Below are positions 42,430-52,608 of a DNA stretch of 64,000 bases, piece by piece. Position 1 is the stretch's first letter. The number at the start of each line of letters is the position of its first letter. The DNA is from Semisulcospira habei (lineage: Eukaryota; Mollusca; Gastropoda; Semisulcospiridae), in contig BTPG01000004.1 of the NCBI GenBank assembly GCA_036245525.1, positions 50,729,323-50,793,322 on the forward strand, in the 5' to 3' direction. Position numbers and translations under genes: made by a program. The notes below the pieces were generated by a model, which worked only from the letters and a program-made list of their open reading frames with translations, searched no databases and had not been told where the DNA came from.

Positions 42430-42860
42430 CCTCACTAAGACCACGATGATTACAATGCAAAGTAGGCAAAAGCACTGTCAGGGGAGAGAATTATGCATTA
42501 TCGACCAATGATCATAGATCGAGATTGGTCCCAAGCACAAAAAAGGATAAGAAAGAAGGGTGCGCTAAGTAAGTGACTGGAAGCAATGAATATGGAAGCA
42601 ACCCCTCGCCCTTCTCATATTCACTGGATTTCCAGCCCCTTGATGCATGGAAATTTAGATCTAGGTCCCCCATGAGGGGGTTCAGATTGTTTAGCCGGTG
42701 TGGACAGCTGTTTCGGTCAAGGCAACCTCGTCATCACACCATTCGGCATACCGGTGGAAAGGCAGGAACTACTGCCTGCCTGCTTTTACCTACTTTACTT
42801 TGTAATCTTCCTGAAATATTAGCACTGGCAGTCTCCCATTTTCGTTTCATTTATTTCTCA
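42430..42860. mobile_element. MITE family Z, copy 1
   Basis: Ends contain GATTACAATGCAAAGTAGGC on the left and the inverted CTACTTTACTTTGTAATC on the right. The interior (CACTGTCAGGGGAGAGAAT, CCAATGATCATAGATC, TTTAGCCGGTGTGGACAGCT) matches copy 2 at 62754-63208. No ORF of note. Confidence 0.7.
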
Positions 42861-43199
42861 CTAAAACCAGTTTTGGTCACAGTCAGACTGTCGAGGAAAT
42901 AGTGCTTTCTGTTACTAGTAACAAAAGAAGCCTACACCTGACTTCTCACACTAGTTTCAAAGGTTCAAAATGTTTATTTCCTTTATCCCCTTAACAGGAG
43001 ATAAAGGAAATACAAACTTTAAATGGAGGAAAGATGTTGATTACAGTGTGATTCATATTCTATTCATTGATACACGATAACACAATCATTCTTTTACAAT
43101 TGTCGTTACTAATTAGTATTTAAAAAAAAAAAAAACAGTTTGCAGACAACAGTGAATGTGAGAAGACAGTTAAGACTGAACGTGCAAACACAATGTACT

Positions 43200-43420
43200 G
43201 AACTCATTCTGCCCGCGACACACCACAGAAAGATATGGCTTGACCATGATAGTTCAAAGGTGGTGGACTGGTGGCATAATAGCTTGGCGCCTATAGGCAC
43301 CATGCTATTCTGCCACCACCCTTGAACTATCATGGTCGATCTGTCTCCTGAATTGTAATGCATTCCTCTGAGGATAACTCCAAAATGTGGGTATTTCGTA
43401 CCTCGGGCACAATGAGTTAA
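43200..43420. repeat. H1 hairpin MITE
   Basis: Right TTAA present, left end mutated to CTGAA. The left arm has a duplicated GGTGG motif. Axis GGCGCCTATAGGCACC. Confidence 0.8.
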
Positions 43421-44140
43421 CATATGAAGTAGCCTATACAACTTTAAACAAACTTAACAAGATTCAAGATTGTTTCTCTACACTTAGACAATACATTACA
43501 TAGATTCAACATGGACTTAGTTCTGCTATACTTAACAGGTATAAAACTGTCTGTTAGTGATAACAAAAAGTTGAAACGACGCACTTCCCTGCTCCATACA
43601 CGCGTCATTTCAATATGCACAAGTCTTTTTACGTCACCCTTCCACTTTAGCATGTGGTCATGTTCGGTCGTCGGTCCAGTTTTTAGTGCTCGGTAAATCG
43701 AAGGTTGCTTGGTAGATGGAACATTAGTAATCCACCCCGGAAAAAGGCATGCGAGTGGTATTAATTGTGTTGTACTTTCAAAGAGTGTTTTTTTCTTTGT
43801 TGGGATTTCTTGATCTGGACTATAACCTGGAGATTGTCATATTCCCACATTCACTTGGTGTTGATGTCAGTCACACGCACCTGCAGCGTGTATCCACTCA
43901 CTCAGCTTTCTTTCTTTTAAATTACGCCTGCTATCTCAACATTGTTTGTTACACGTGAAACAGATTTAACACTTGCACTATCGATAGTACCTCCACAAAA
44001 AGCGTTACCAACAGCCAGTAAACCTGCTAACCAATATATTTTTTTTATGGACCCGCATACCGTGTATTAGCGTTACATAGCGTTTCACACAATGTTAGGC
44101 AACGTTATAATCGCATATATTACACGGCATGCGGTGGGCT
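43421..44140. other. Intergenic, nothing recognised
   Basis: AT-rich sequence without supported ORF or RNA. ACAGCCAGTAAACC near 44015 and CAAAAAGCGTTACC near 43997 recall the interior of the H3 element and may be a decayed copy. Confidence 0.4.
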
Positions 44141-44148
44141 TAAATGCT

Positions 44149-44228
44149 TTAACTCATTCGACACGTGCCGTCTCTGGATACGCGGCTTATGCCGCGTATC
44201 CGGAGGCGGCACGTCTCTAATGAGTTAA
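44149..44228. repeat. H2 hairpin MITE
   Basis: Perfect TTAA at both ends. Arms CATTCGACACGTGCCGTCTC and GGCGGCACGTCTCTAATG; same 80-bp length as at 23057. Confidence 0.88.
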
Positions 44229-44295
44229 ACCATTACATCCTGAGGCTGATTTGTTTAAATTTGCATATTGTCCTATGAAGGCTACTTTACAGATT

Positions 44296-44350
44296 CCACC
44301 GTGAGATGACTTTAATCGCCTGCTCGGCGTTAAACCCCAATAACTAACTA
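44296..44350 (+). mobile_element. 55-bp micro-retroposon with 12-bp target duplication
   Basis: Begins CCACCGTGAGATGACTTTAA, contains GCCTGCTCGGCGTTAAACCC and ends in (TAAC)n. Flanked by ACTTTACAGATT at 44284-44295 and 44351-44362. Same start, body and tail as the minus-strand insertion at 29776-29835, with different target sequence. Confidence 0.85.
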
Positions 44351-44365
44351 ACTTTACAGATTAGG

Positions 44366-44462
44366 AGATAGATCAAACACTTTAGTTCAAGTGTGGTGCC
44401 AGAATAGCGTGGCGCCTTAGGCGCCAAGCTATTTTGGCATCACCCTTGAACTATCATATTCG
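44366..44462. repeat. H1-core hairpin next to GPCR 3
   Basis: GGAGATAGATCAAACACTTT ... AGCGTGGCGCC / GGCGCCAAGCTATTTTGG ... ACTATCATATTCG. Its truncated orthologue is 6225-6310. Confidence 0.8.
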
Positions 44463-44627
44463 AATTAATTTCAAGCAGTCGTGTATCAGGATGAAAAGGG
44501 TTAATAGAAGAAGTTTCGGAAATCAGAAGTAGGTCAAACTTGCAGGTGTTTCGACGAAAACTGTGGATTAGTCCGGACAAACATGCGATATCGCCTCTTA
44601 ACTGTTAAATTGCTTTTTAGATTCTGT

Positions 44628-45818
44628 TCAATTACTGCTCCAGGATAACAACCGCCTGAATTCATTCCTAAATTTGGATCCAGTTAGGCAGTACAGGTAG
44701 AAATTGACGGCAGCGTTACAGTAAAAGAAGAGAATAGACAAAGCGCGCGTAATCCTATCCAACGGCGCAGACAGAGCACTGGTGCTTACCCCGAAAAGTA
44801 AAATATGAACAGACAAGGGCAAGGTCAGAAGCAAAAAGGCCGCGGAGACCACAATCAAGGTCAAGGTCATGGAGGAAACCTTCTCTTCGCGAACCTTCAT
44901 CTGTATGGAAGCTTGTCCCGTTAGAGTGCGTGCCTTGCGTGCAGACTGGGCGACCTTCCATATAAGGACTGTGTTAGACACCACGAGGATGAAGAATGGC
45001 GCCAGCGATGCAAAGATGACGTGAACCCAGGGCTGTACGTTGAGGAAGTAATCAAGCACGTCTTTGTCTGAGGTGTAGAGACACGCTGACTGGGTACTGT
45101 TCCGCAGATTCACCATGCTGGCCGCGAAAAGGACAATAGTGTTGAGAAGCGAAGATACAAATACGATAACAATAATGATGGCAATGTTTCTTCGATGTGA
45201 GCACACGAGTCTTGCACGATGGGGTAGCATAACGGAAATCATTCGCTGCAATGTCATGGACGCCAACAGAAGTGCGGAAACCACCCCGCTGACGTAGATT
45301 AGAAAGTAAGGAATTTTGCACAAAATGTAATGAAGACTAGTTATGTCGATTCTGAATGCACGCCATAGCCAGGTCGTCAGAAGCCCCGAGTATAAAATAA
45401 CCAAATCAGACACGGCTAGAGCGTTCAGGTAGACAGACATGGAGACAGGGGACTGCCTGGTACTCATGCGACGTAACAGCACAATCGTCATGACGTTGCC
45501 AAAAGTCCCCAGGACAAGGATGACGGGCGGACACACTCGCCATAACCACACGGTGACCTGATCCAAGAACTCTAACTGAAGGTTCCTCCGGTCATTGAAA
45601 GCAGTCAAACATTCTTCTGTTGTTTTACACAAGCCTGTGTAATTTGTGGTTGCATTCTCAAACCCTGTAAAATACAAATCAGTCTCAGTATAGCGCGGTA
45701 ACTCAGAGTTACACGTGCATTCCGCGTTACTTGCATTCGCGTTAACCCCTTGATTGCCAGTTGTCGTACATTGTGTTATTGCAATCTTGGTTAATTCAAC
45801 GCCAAAGAGCCCAACCAT
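44628..45818 (-). CDS. Class A GPCR 3 (close paralogue of GPCR 1)
   Basis: A 396-residue intronless receptor nearly identical to GPCR 1 along its whole length, with differences scattered rather than concentrated. It keeps GTFGNVM in TM1, SDLVIL in TM2, QRMISVM after TM3, LTLP in TM6 and NFYLYC in TM7. It is two residues longer because of GVSTSALSAPLDR in loop 3 where GPCR 1 has VSTSALSALDR, and has VNFYLY where GPCR 1 has GNFYLY. The duplication unit (44370-45890 versus 6233-7720) includes the downstream hairpin and the H4 arm upstream of the start, so it was DNA-level, not retroposition of a spliced mRNA. Both copies are open, which suggests both are or were recently functional. Ligand unknown. 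Confidence 0.87.
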   Translation of the reverse strand: MVGLFGVELTKIAITQCTTTGNQGVNANASNAECTCNSELPRYTETDLYFTGFENATTNYTGLCKTTEECLTAFNDRRNLQLEFLDQVTVWLWRVCPPVILVLGTFGNVMTIVLLRRMSTRQSPVSMSVYLNALAVSDLVILYSGLLTTWLWRAFRIDITSLHYILCKIPYFLIYVSGVVSALLLASMTLQRMISVMLPHRARLVCSHRRNIAIIIVIVFVSSLLNTIVLFAASMVNLRNSTQSACLYTSDKDVLDYFLNVQPWVHVIFASLAPFFILVVSNTVLIWKVAQSARKARTLTGQASIQMKVREEKVSSMTLTLIVVSAAFLLLTLPLSVHILLFGVSTSALSAPLDRITRALSILFFYCNAAVNFYLYCLTGSKFRNEFRRLLSWSSN

Positions 45819-45851
45819 CCCAGTATCATGGATTCAAAGTGATGGCAGCAA

Positions 45852-45892
45852 GAGGCACAGATCCTCGTGAGTCCCCGCAAATGCGGTGTCAA
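45852..45892. repeat. H4 left arm upstream of GPCR 3
   Basis: AAGAGGCACAGATCCTCGTG and CCCGCAAATGCGG remain; the right arm is replaced by the sequence leading into the (TA)n tract. Confidence 0.6.
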
Positions 45893-45915
45893 AGAAGGGG
45901 AAATTTTATGGAGTG

Positions 45916-45917
<2 letters not shown>

Positions 45918-45992
<75 letters not shown>
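45918..45992. repeat. (TA)n microsatellite
   Basis: About 75 bp of pure TA, on the left border of the Penelope-like palindrome. Confidence 0.95.
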
Positions 45993-45998
<6 letters not shown>

Positions 45999-46277
45999 TC
46001 AATAAATTCTGAGAATGCTGTGCTAATGCCATGGAAATCCAGGCTGGTAAGCTTGCATTGTGTCATCAGGACATCAGCTGTCCTTTTGTGACTGCATCGC
46101 TTATTAGATCTTTTGAGCCTTCCACTGAACACCTACTACATAAAGTAATAGGGACTACCCCCAGGCGCCCCGCAACCCGCTGGAGAATATCCAGTCCTCC
46201 CCCCCGAGAGGGGAGGCTAGTGCATGAATATTCCCAAACAGATCTTGGACCTGCTGGATAGATTTAAGATTTTTACC

Positions 46278-46322
46278 GCCTACGACCGGTTTCGACCCAA
46301 AGGTGGGTCTCATCAGGTAGGC
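46278..46322 (-). ncRNA. Type I hammerhead ribozyme (minus strand)
   Basis: Read on the minus strand: stem I GCCTAC, core CTGATGA, stem II GACCCA-CCTT-TGGGTC, core GAAA, a minimal stem III (ACCGGT), cleavage site GTC, then stem I partner GTAGGC. All invariant core bases are present. Predicted cut is between plus-strand positions 46284 and 46283. The 2-bp stem III is typical of hammerheads in Penelope-like repeats, which often act as dimers. Confidence 0.88.
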
Positions 46323-46810
46323 ATACGGCGTAACCTGAAATTGCAAACAACGCATGTACCAGATGCCGCCTCCAGAATTTGACTGGTAGCAACCACTAGT
46401 CCAGCGTGGATTGCATCCCTAAAGCTTTATGGGGTGTTGCAGTGGAAGAAGAATGACTAATTTTGAAAAGGCAACACCTAGGCAATTTTGTGGTACAATT
46501 ATTCTTTACTTTTAACAAAGGCGTCGCCCAAAGCCAAAAAATGCACTCAATCAGAGTAGCTCCAAGGGACATAATTTTTCAATAAATTCTGAGAATGCTG
46601 TGCTAATGCCATGGAAATCCAGGCTGGTAAGCTTGCATTATGTCATCAGGACATCAGCTGTCCTTTTCAAAATTAGTCAGTCTTCTTCCACTGCAACACC
46701 CCATAAAGCTTTAGGGATGCAATCCACGCTGGACTAGTGGTTGCTACCAGTCAAATTTTGGAGGCGGCATCTGGTACATGCGTTGTTTGCAATTTCAGGT
46801 TACGCCGTAT

Positions 46811-46854
46811 GCCTACCTGATGAGACCCACCTTGGGTCGAAACCGGTCGTAGGC
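46811..46854 (+). ncRNA. Type I hammerhead ribozyme (plus strand)
   Basis: Stem I GCCTAC 46811-46816, CTGATGA 46817-46823, stem II GACCC/GGGTC (46824-46828, 46834-46838) with an ACCTT loop, GAAA 46839-46842, short stem III, GTC cleavage triplet ending at 46848, stem I partner GTAGGC 46849-46854. It differs from the minus-strand copy by one T in the stem II loop region. Confidence 0.9.
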
Positions 46855-47192
46855 GGCAAAAATCTTAAATCTATCCAGCAGGTCCAAGATCTGTTTGGGA
46901 ATATTCATGCACTAGCCTCCCCTCTCGGGGGGAGGACTGGATATTCTCCAGCGGGTTGCGGGGCGCTATTACTTTATGTCGTAGGTGTTCAGTGGAAGGC
47001 TCAAAAGATCTAATAAGCGATGCAGTCACAAAAGGACAGCTGATGTCCTGATGACACAATGCAAGCTTAACAGCCTGGATTTCCATGGCATTAGCACAGC
47101 ATTCTCAGAATTTATTGAAAAATTATGTCCCTTGGAGCTACTCTGATTGAGTGCATTTTTTGGCTTTGGGCGACGCCTTTGTTAAAAGTAAA

Positions 47193-48170
<978 letters not shown>

Positions 48171-48582
48171 TTCCAAATACAATCAAACCTGCCTGAGCGG
48201 CTACCTTTAAAAGCGGTCATCAGCTCATAGCGACCATTACAATTTACTCCCGTTCGTTTTTACTGCATAACGACCCTTCATACAACGGCTGCCTGTGCAT
48301 AACGCTTGCGGCCAGCTGTTGTCACTCCCAGGCAGCTGTTGTCACTCCCGACCACCACTTGACTCTCCACATAGCGGCCGCTTTAACTCATTCTACCCCA
48401 ACACCGAAATCCTTAAATTCTGCCGTTGTCCTCTGAAGACTGCATTGCAGTGCAGGACACAGATCGACCATCATAGTTCAAGGGTGATGCCAGAATAGCT
48501 TGGCGCCCATAGGCGCCAAGCTATTCTGGCATCACTCTTGAACTATCATGGTCGATCCTTATCTTGCTGTGGTGTGTCTGGG

Positions 48583-49854
48583 TGTGATGAAGCTCTATGC
48601 TTGTGCATAGTGCTCGCACAGTAGGGTTAGTACGGTACGGTTTTTGTTAACGGTTTGTTTGTGCCGAAAGTCCGTGGGGCCTGCTGTCCACGTGGAATAT
48701 GTAAGACATGGTTAGCACGGGATTTTTTAGTGAGTTCTGTTTAGTGAGTTCTAGGCGGAAGCTGTGACTGTCAGAGGTCTAGATCGGGAGTGCGGGCTGT
48801 TTTGTCGTATGGAACGGTTGTGCTTGAGTTACCTAGCCCGTATTCCAAGACTCTGAAGCCTAGATTTCAGGTATGTTTCTATAAACGTAGTATTGATAGT
48901 TGTTTAGTTAAAGACAGTATGCGTGGTAAGATTAATGTGGTTGTATAGCGGTGTTCCGGTTTGGTTTAGTTATAGTATGTTTAGAATTCGGTGAAGTAAC
49001 CGGTGTTTCTGTATACAGTTGTTTACCGAGTTAGATGACTAAAGGAATATGAAGTGTGTATGTCTAAGCCGCTATGAAGATAGTACGTGGTTGGTTAAAC
49101 ATAGTCTTTTCCAGGGTATAGAGTAAGGTATAGCAAGAATGTCAGTTAGGCTATAGTCTGTTTCAAGATAGTGACAGAGATATGGGGGTGATACGAAAAT
49201 AGTTTATGAAGCACGTGTGTGTGTGTGTGAATGAACGTGTGAGTTATTTGTATCAGCCAGGTTACGTGACGTTTCTCATTGATCCAATATGTTGTGTGTT
49301 TAGCAAGTGTTACGTTGGGACTTTTGTCTATTCAGAGTTCTTGTAACGAGAGTGGAAAGACGGACGCCGAGACGTCGAGTCGCAGGTGGGACCTACGTGA
49401 GGTCATCCCTCCAGCTCTTCTGAGAGTGAGTCTGACTGGGGACCAAGACACCCAAGTCCAAGCGAGAACTGAGTACCGTACGAGAACGAGGACGTCCGTG
49501 CCCAAAGAGAGACAGGACGGCGACAAGCGTACGACGAAGGACTTTCACGCCTAGACGTGAGAAGGACCAACGTAACCAGGCAACAACATCAAACAGGTTG
49601 GAGGCAATGTGAGACTAAGACCTAACCTGGCAAAGATATTGTGATACGTGTGTGGTGTGATAATAGAACAGTGTATATAGTTGATAATCATTTAAGTCGT
49701 CTTTTCATTTATAGTGTATAAAGGTTACTTTAGAAAGGGAGCCCGTGTGTTGTGTTTTACCGCATGAATGCGCCCGTCTGAGTCAGTGGCGGTGTATGCG
49801 TCTGTTGCGAGAGAGTCTGTGCGTACGACTGTGGGCAAGTCTGCGTGCGTTACA
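48583..49854 (+). repeat. 5' LTR
   Basis: Starts TGTGATGAAGCTC and ends GCGTGCGTTACA, so has TG...CA ends. Compared with the 3' LTR I see C/T near 48827, T/C near 48845, A/G near 49138 and GAGAACT versus GT near 49465. Confidence 0.95.
49717..49724 (+). promoter_or_regulatory. TATA box in 5' LTR
   Basis: TATAAAGG, about 130 bp before the LTR end, is a plausible core promoter for the element's transcript. The 3' LTR has the same box near 53741. Confidence 0.5.
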
Positions 49855-49855
49855 G

Positions 49856-49872
49856 TGGTGACCCTGACTTAG
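49856..49872 (+). other. Primer-binding site candidate
   Basis: TGGTGACCCTGACTTAG begins one or two bases after the LTR, the usual place for a tRNA primer site starting TGG. The tRNA is not identified. Confidence 0.6.
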
Positions 49873-50196
49873 CGGTAGGTTAGAAGTGTTTGCGAGCGAT
49901 AGTGAGTAGCGATTTTAGAGTAGGATTTGTTGCTATGTGCATGTTGTTGTGTTAGATTCCCCTCTCCGATTCTAGGGGGTAAGATCCGTTATTTCTGTAG
50001 TTTTCTGGATCTTACGAGGAGCTAGTTCTTGTTTCATCCTTTTGTATAGGTAGTGTTCTTTTTCCTTGCTCTTCTTTCTATCGTTCTTATTTTTCGTTCC
50101 ATCTGGACGTCAAAGTAGGTCACTGTTTTCTCCATAGTTTGTTGATTTTGTTGTAAGTTCTCATTTTAAGTTTTGCCGTTGATTTGGTTGTGATAT

Positions 50197-52026
50197 TTGT
50201 ATTTTTTACGTACTCAAGTTTGGGAAGTTGTAGTAAATATGGAGGTAGACCCGGTAGAGGCTTACATTAAACAGGGTGAAAGGTTAGGGCTTAAAGATGA
50301 GAAGCTTTTTGATTACGTAGAGAAATGTAGGGATAGAGAGGATAGAGCGAGAGAAAGAGAAGCTCAGAGAGAAGAAAGAGAAGCTCAGAGAGAAAGAGAA
50401 GAGAGAGAAAGAGTCCTAAAGGAAAAAGAGTTAGAAGTTCAGAGGGTGAGGGACGAGAAAGAGTTGGAGATGCGTAGACCTAGAGAGGAGAAAGAGTTGG
50501 AAATGCAGATACAGAGGGAGGAGAAAGAGCTAGAAATTCAGAGAGAGCGAGAAGAGAAAGAAAGAGTCTTAAAGGAGAAAGAATTAGAAGTTCAGAGAGT
50601 GAGAGAAGAGAAAGAAAGGGTCTTAAAAGAGAAGGAATTAGAAGTACAGAGAGAAGAGAGAGCGTTTCAGAGAGAGAAGGACGAGAAGTCTCTAGCGTTT
50701 CAGAGAGAGAAGGACGAGAGGGAACATGCGTTAAGAGAGAAGGAACTAGAGTATCGGAGGGAAGAAAAGGAGAGAGATAGAGAGGTGCAACTACAGTTAG
50801 CTCGAGATGCGGGATCTAGACCAAATAGTGATTCAGTAGGCCGAGGAATACGCAATTTTCCTAAACTGCCGATGTTTAAAGAGTCCGTGGACTCTATTGA
50901 CGCTTTTTTGTGCCGTTTTGAGTCTCATGCGCAGGCGTTGAGTTGGCCTCCTGCCAACTGGCCCGTTTTGCTTTCGTCTGTGCTAGAGGGTCAGGCCTTG
51001 AGTCTTTACCATAGTTTGACCGTTTCGGGGAACATAGAGTACGAGACTTTGAAGGAGTGTCTCTTGCAGAAGTTCCAGTGTAATGCGGAAGGTTTTAGGG
51101 AACGCTTGAGAGCTTGTCGGCCAGAGACAGGGGAATCGTTTATGTCGTTTGGCAAACGATTGTCCCATTTGCTCGTACGTTGGGTCGAACTGTCAAAGAT
51201 CGACCACACGTACGAAGCATTGTTCGATCTCATGTTGGCTGAACAGTTCTTTGGGAGCGTTTCCAAGGATCTAGCGGTATTCTTGAGAGAGCGTAACCTC
51301 AAGACTACGGACGAGTTAGTACAGCACGCGGAGGCTTTTCGGATGGCGCATCCTACGAAAAACCTCGCGCGTAGGACCGAGACACCGCCAGTCGGGTTGG
51401 TCGCTGCTAACACGACTGAGGGTTACCGGGGGGTCAATACTTTACGTGGAGGCCAGCGGATTAACGGTAGAGGTACTTTGCGTTTTCGACGCGGTGATCG
51501 AGGTAACAGCAATGGCGGTAGCGATCCGTACGCACGTGGAGGGGCTTCTTTGCGTGGGTATGGTCGTGGTCGTGTTGCGAGTTCGGACACGCAGTGTTTT
51601 TCTTGTAGTGGGTACGGGCACTTCAGTCAGAGCTGTCCGTACTACAGTGAAGGCGCGCAGTATGCTAGTTATCAGGAGCACGGCCATCTGGCTCATCATG
51701 GTCCTAATAATCCTGGTATGGTGGATGGGGCGGTGCAGCCCACTCACGTAGCCAGTTTTGCGGTCCCAGTCGGGGAGGAACCACAGCTGGGCGCGGTGTG
51801 TTCAGCTAACGGAGATGGTTGCCTACCGCTGGTAGACGGGGTTGTAAACGGATGTCTCGTTTCTGTTCTCTGTGACTCCGGTACAACGACCGCGGGGGTC
51901 AGGCGTAGCCTTGTTAGACCAGATCAGTTCACAGGCGAGACGCAGAAAGTAGTTTCGTTTGGAGGAAAGATAGAAGTTTTTCCGTTAGCTAAGATAGAGA
52001 TTGACACAGAGTTTTTTTACAGGTAG
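50197..52026 (+). CDS. gag: Gag (SCAN-like capsid, CCHC knuckle) running into the protease start
   Basis: 609 codons from the first ATG; Met15 (50239, MEVDPVEAY) is a likely start. Residues about 45-205 are a very charged coiled coil with repeated EKELEVQR-type units. About 225-400 is a capsid-like region whose C-terminal half (FRERLRAC, GESFMSFGKRL, LFDLMLAEQF, VFLRERN) resembles the SCAN domain, known to derive from Gmr1-like Gypsy gag. An Arg/Gly-rich stretch precedes one zinc knuckle, C-x2-C-x4-H-x4-C (CFSCSGYGHFSQSC, about 467-480). A retroviral-type aspartic protease begins near residue 550 with the catalytic LCDSGTTT (Asp560). The frame ends at 52026, just after a seven-T run, before the protease is complete. 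Confidence 0.88.
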   Translation: MYFLRTQVWEVVVNMEVDPVEAYIKQGERLGLKDEKLFDYVEKCRDREDRAREREAQREEREAQREREERERVLKEKELEVQRVRDEKELEMRRPREEKELEMQIQREEKELEIQREREEKERVLKEKELEVQRVREEKERVLKEKELEVQREERAFQREKDEKSLAFQREKDEREHALREKELEYRREEKERDREVQLQLARDAGSRPNSDSVGRGIRNFPKLPMFKESVDSIDAFLCRFESHAQALSWPPANWPVLLSSVLEGQALSLYHSLTVSGNIEYETLKECLLQKFQCNAEGFRERLRACRPETGESFMSFGKRLSHLLVRWVELSKIDHTYEALFDLMLAEQFFGSVSKDLAVFLRERNLKTTDELVQHAEAFRMAHPTKNLARRTETPPVGLVAANTTEGYRGVNTLRGGQRINGRGTLRFRRGDRGNSNGGSDPYARGGASLRGYGRGRVASSDTQCFSCSGYGHFSQSCPYYSEGAQYASYQEHGHLAHHGPNNPGMVDGAVQPTHVASFAVPVGEEPQLGAVCSANGDGCLPLVDGVVNGCLVSVLCDSGTTTAGVRRSLVRPDQFTGETQKVVSFGGKIEVFPLAKIEIDTEFFYR

Positions 52027-52264
52027 TCTGGTTTCGTGTGTCATCAACGAGCCAGTAGTTGATTTAGTTCTGGGTAACATGAAGGGTGTGCAGCCAGTCA
52101 TCGCTAAAGTTGAAGCGATTAAGCGAGCTCATGTTCCTAGCGGTGCAGTCGCGACGAGAGCGGCCCTCAGAGCAAACGTGCTCGTGGGCAGAGGGAACGT
52201 GTTATTTCCGTCCAGACACAGGGAATCGGTCAGCGGGCTTGGCCCAACAGTCGGGTTGGTCTGA
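52019..52264 (+). pseudogene. Rest of protease in a shifted frame, pol lost
   Basis: The next frame continues with LVSCVINEPVVDLVLGNMKG, the expected C-terminal part of the protease (hydrophobic-hydrophobic-GN), then an unrecognised ~50 residues. The frame change falls at the T7 run at 52012-52018. It may be a simple one-base insertion or a +1 frameshift site. No RT follows. Confidence 0.65.
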
Positions 52265-52594
52265 GACGGCATACTTCTGTTGCGGACAGACATGCCGCTC
52301 AGCACCCAATATTTAGGTAGATCGGAGACTAGGGTCTCGCGATTGTCTGTAGGTCAGAGACGGGGGTCTCGTGAGTGTGTATGTGGGCAGTCTTTGGATC
52401 TTTTTCATTTCTGGAGGTTTTTAACGCGTTAGTTCTGTTTTGGCTTTCGCTGTGCGATCCGAGAGTGTGCGTTGAGGCTTAAGGCTGTAATTTTTCTTGT
52501 ATTCTAGGTAGTAGAAAGTTAGTCCTTTCCTGTTTTCGGATAACATTACGTTGAGTAGTCTTAAAAAGAAACTCGGTCGTTTCTTTTTTTTCCC
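52265..52594 (+). other. 3' untranslated interior of the LTR element
   Basis: No coding homology. GGAGACTAGGGTCTCGCGAT and GAGACGGGGGTCTCGTGAG (about 52324 and 52358) are two similar short hairpins. Confidence 0.5.
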
Positions 52595-52608
52595 GAGGAA
52601 GGGGGAAT
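52595..52608 (+). other. Polypurine tract
   Basis: GAGGAAGGGGGAA immediately before the 3' LTR, the expected plus-strand primer. Confidence 0.8.
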
